A stretch of DNA of 6,001 nt from JANXVV01 sp038230975. GTDB taxonomy: Bacteria > Planctomycetota > Phycisphaerae > Tepidisphaerales > Tepidisphaeraceae. The DNA lies in the NCBI GenBank assembly GCA_038230975.1, contig JBBRMF010000308.1, positions 1-6,001 on the forward strand, read 5' to 3'. Of the stretch, positions 5,960 to 6,001 are shown one piece after another. The notes under the pieces are model-generated. The model saw nothing but the letters and a program-made list of their open reading frames with translations. It had not been told where the DNA came from and did no database searches. A program made the position numbers and the translations under genes. How positions within the stretch are numbered: position 1 is the first letter of the stretch; each line of letters begins with the position of its first letter.

Positions 5960-6001
5960 TGATCCCCTGGCACAAGGAGCTTGGCATGGACGCACAAGCG
6001 A

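Noticed and set aside
5759..6001. Minus-strand frame open to the window edge, ending ...RYYL with an ATGA overlap to the ATG at 5762
   Set aside because: The N-terminal half is Pro/Arg/Thr-rich and unlike a folded protein, and a good promoter lies inside it. The last 45 residues look somewhat more natural, so a partial upstream gene cannot be fully excluded.
5915..6001. Plus-strand frame at the right edge reading SEISVDAQLIPWHKELG
   Set aside because: It follows a TAG, has no good start or ribosome site, and is cut by the window edge. There is too little to support a gene.

Overview
The window looks like bacterial chromosome, most likely from a Planctomycetota-type organism. That guess rests on style only: a secreted esterase beside an FHA protein, and housekeeping genes without clear Shine-Dalgarno sites. 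No marker gene proves it. There are no rRNA, tRNA, CRISPR or insertion-sequence features.

Left part (1-3426): three ordinary genes. A secreted alpha/beta-hydrolase esterase (214-1239, minus) lies downstream of a small FHA-domain protein (1321-1908, minus). A 13-bp perfect hairpin sits between them. Across a 264-bp divergent intergenic region, a plus-strand gene (2173-3426) encodes a HemW-type radical SAM heme chaperone.

Middle (3427-3556): a short convergent gap between hemW and the accessory block. It holds a GC-rich hairpin just after hemW, a second hairpin just after the opposing operon, and a 10-bp palindrome.

Right part (3557-5762, minus): a compact three-gene block, visibly AT-richer than hemW, with strong Shine-Dalgarno sites at its second and third genes and tight junctions (1-nt overlap, then 26 nt). 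In transcription order it encodes (a) a protein whose C-terminus resembles the TIGR04255 family and which is split by an in-frame TAA at 5646-5648, (b) a 185-aa protein with a disordered N-terminus and a helical C-terminus, and (c) a 284-aa protein, read from a TTG start, with a PIN-like arrangement of acidic residues. A near-consensus sigma-70 promoter (5803-5832) lies 40 nt upstream of the first ATG. I read this as an accessory, possibly toxin-antitoxin-like or nuclease-containing module that I do not recognise as a described system. The TIGR04255 and PIN assignments come from remembered sequence patterns and are tentative.

Far right (5833-6001): upstream DNA with a 12-bp palindrome inside a larger imperfect inverted repeat and a short direct repeat. 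No convincing gene is visible there.
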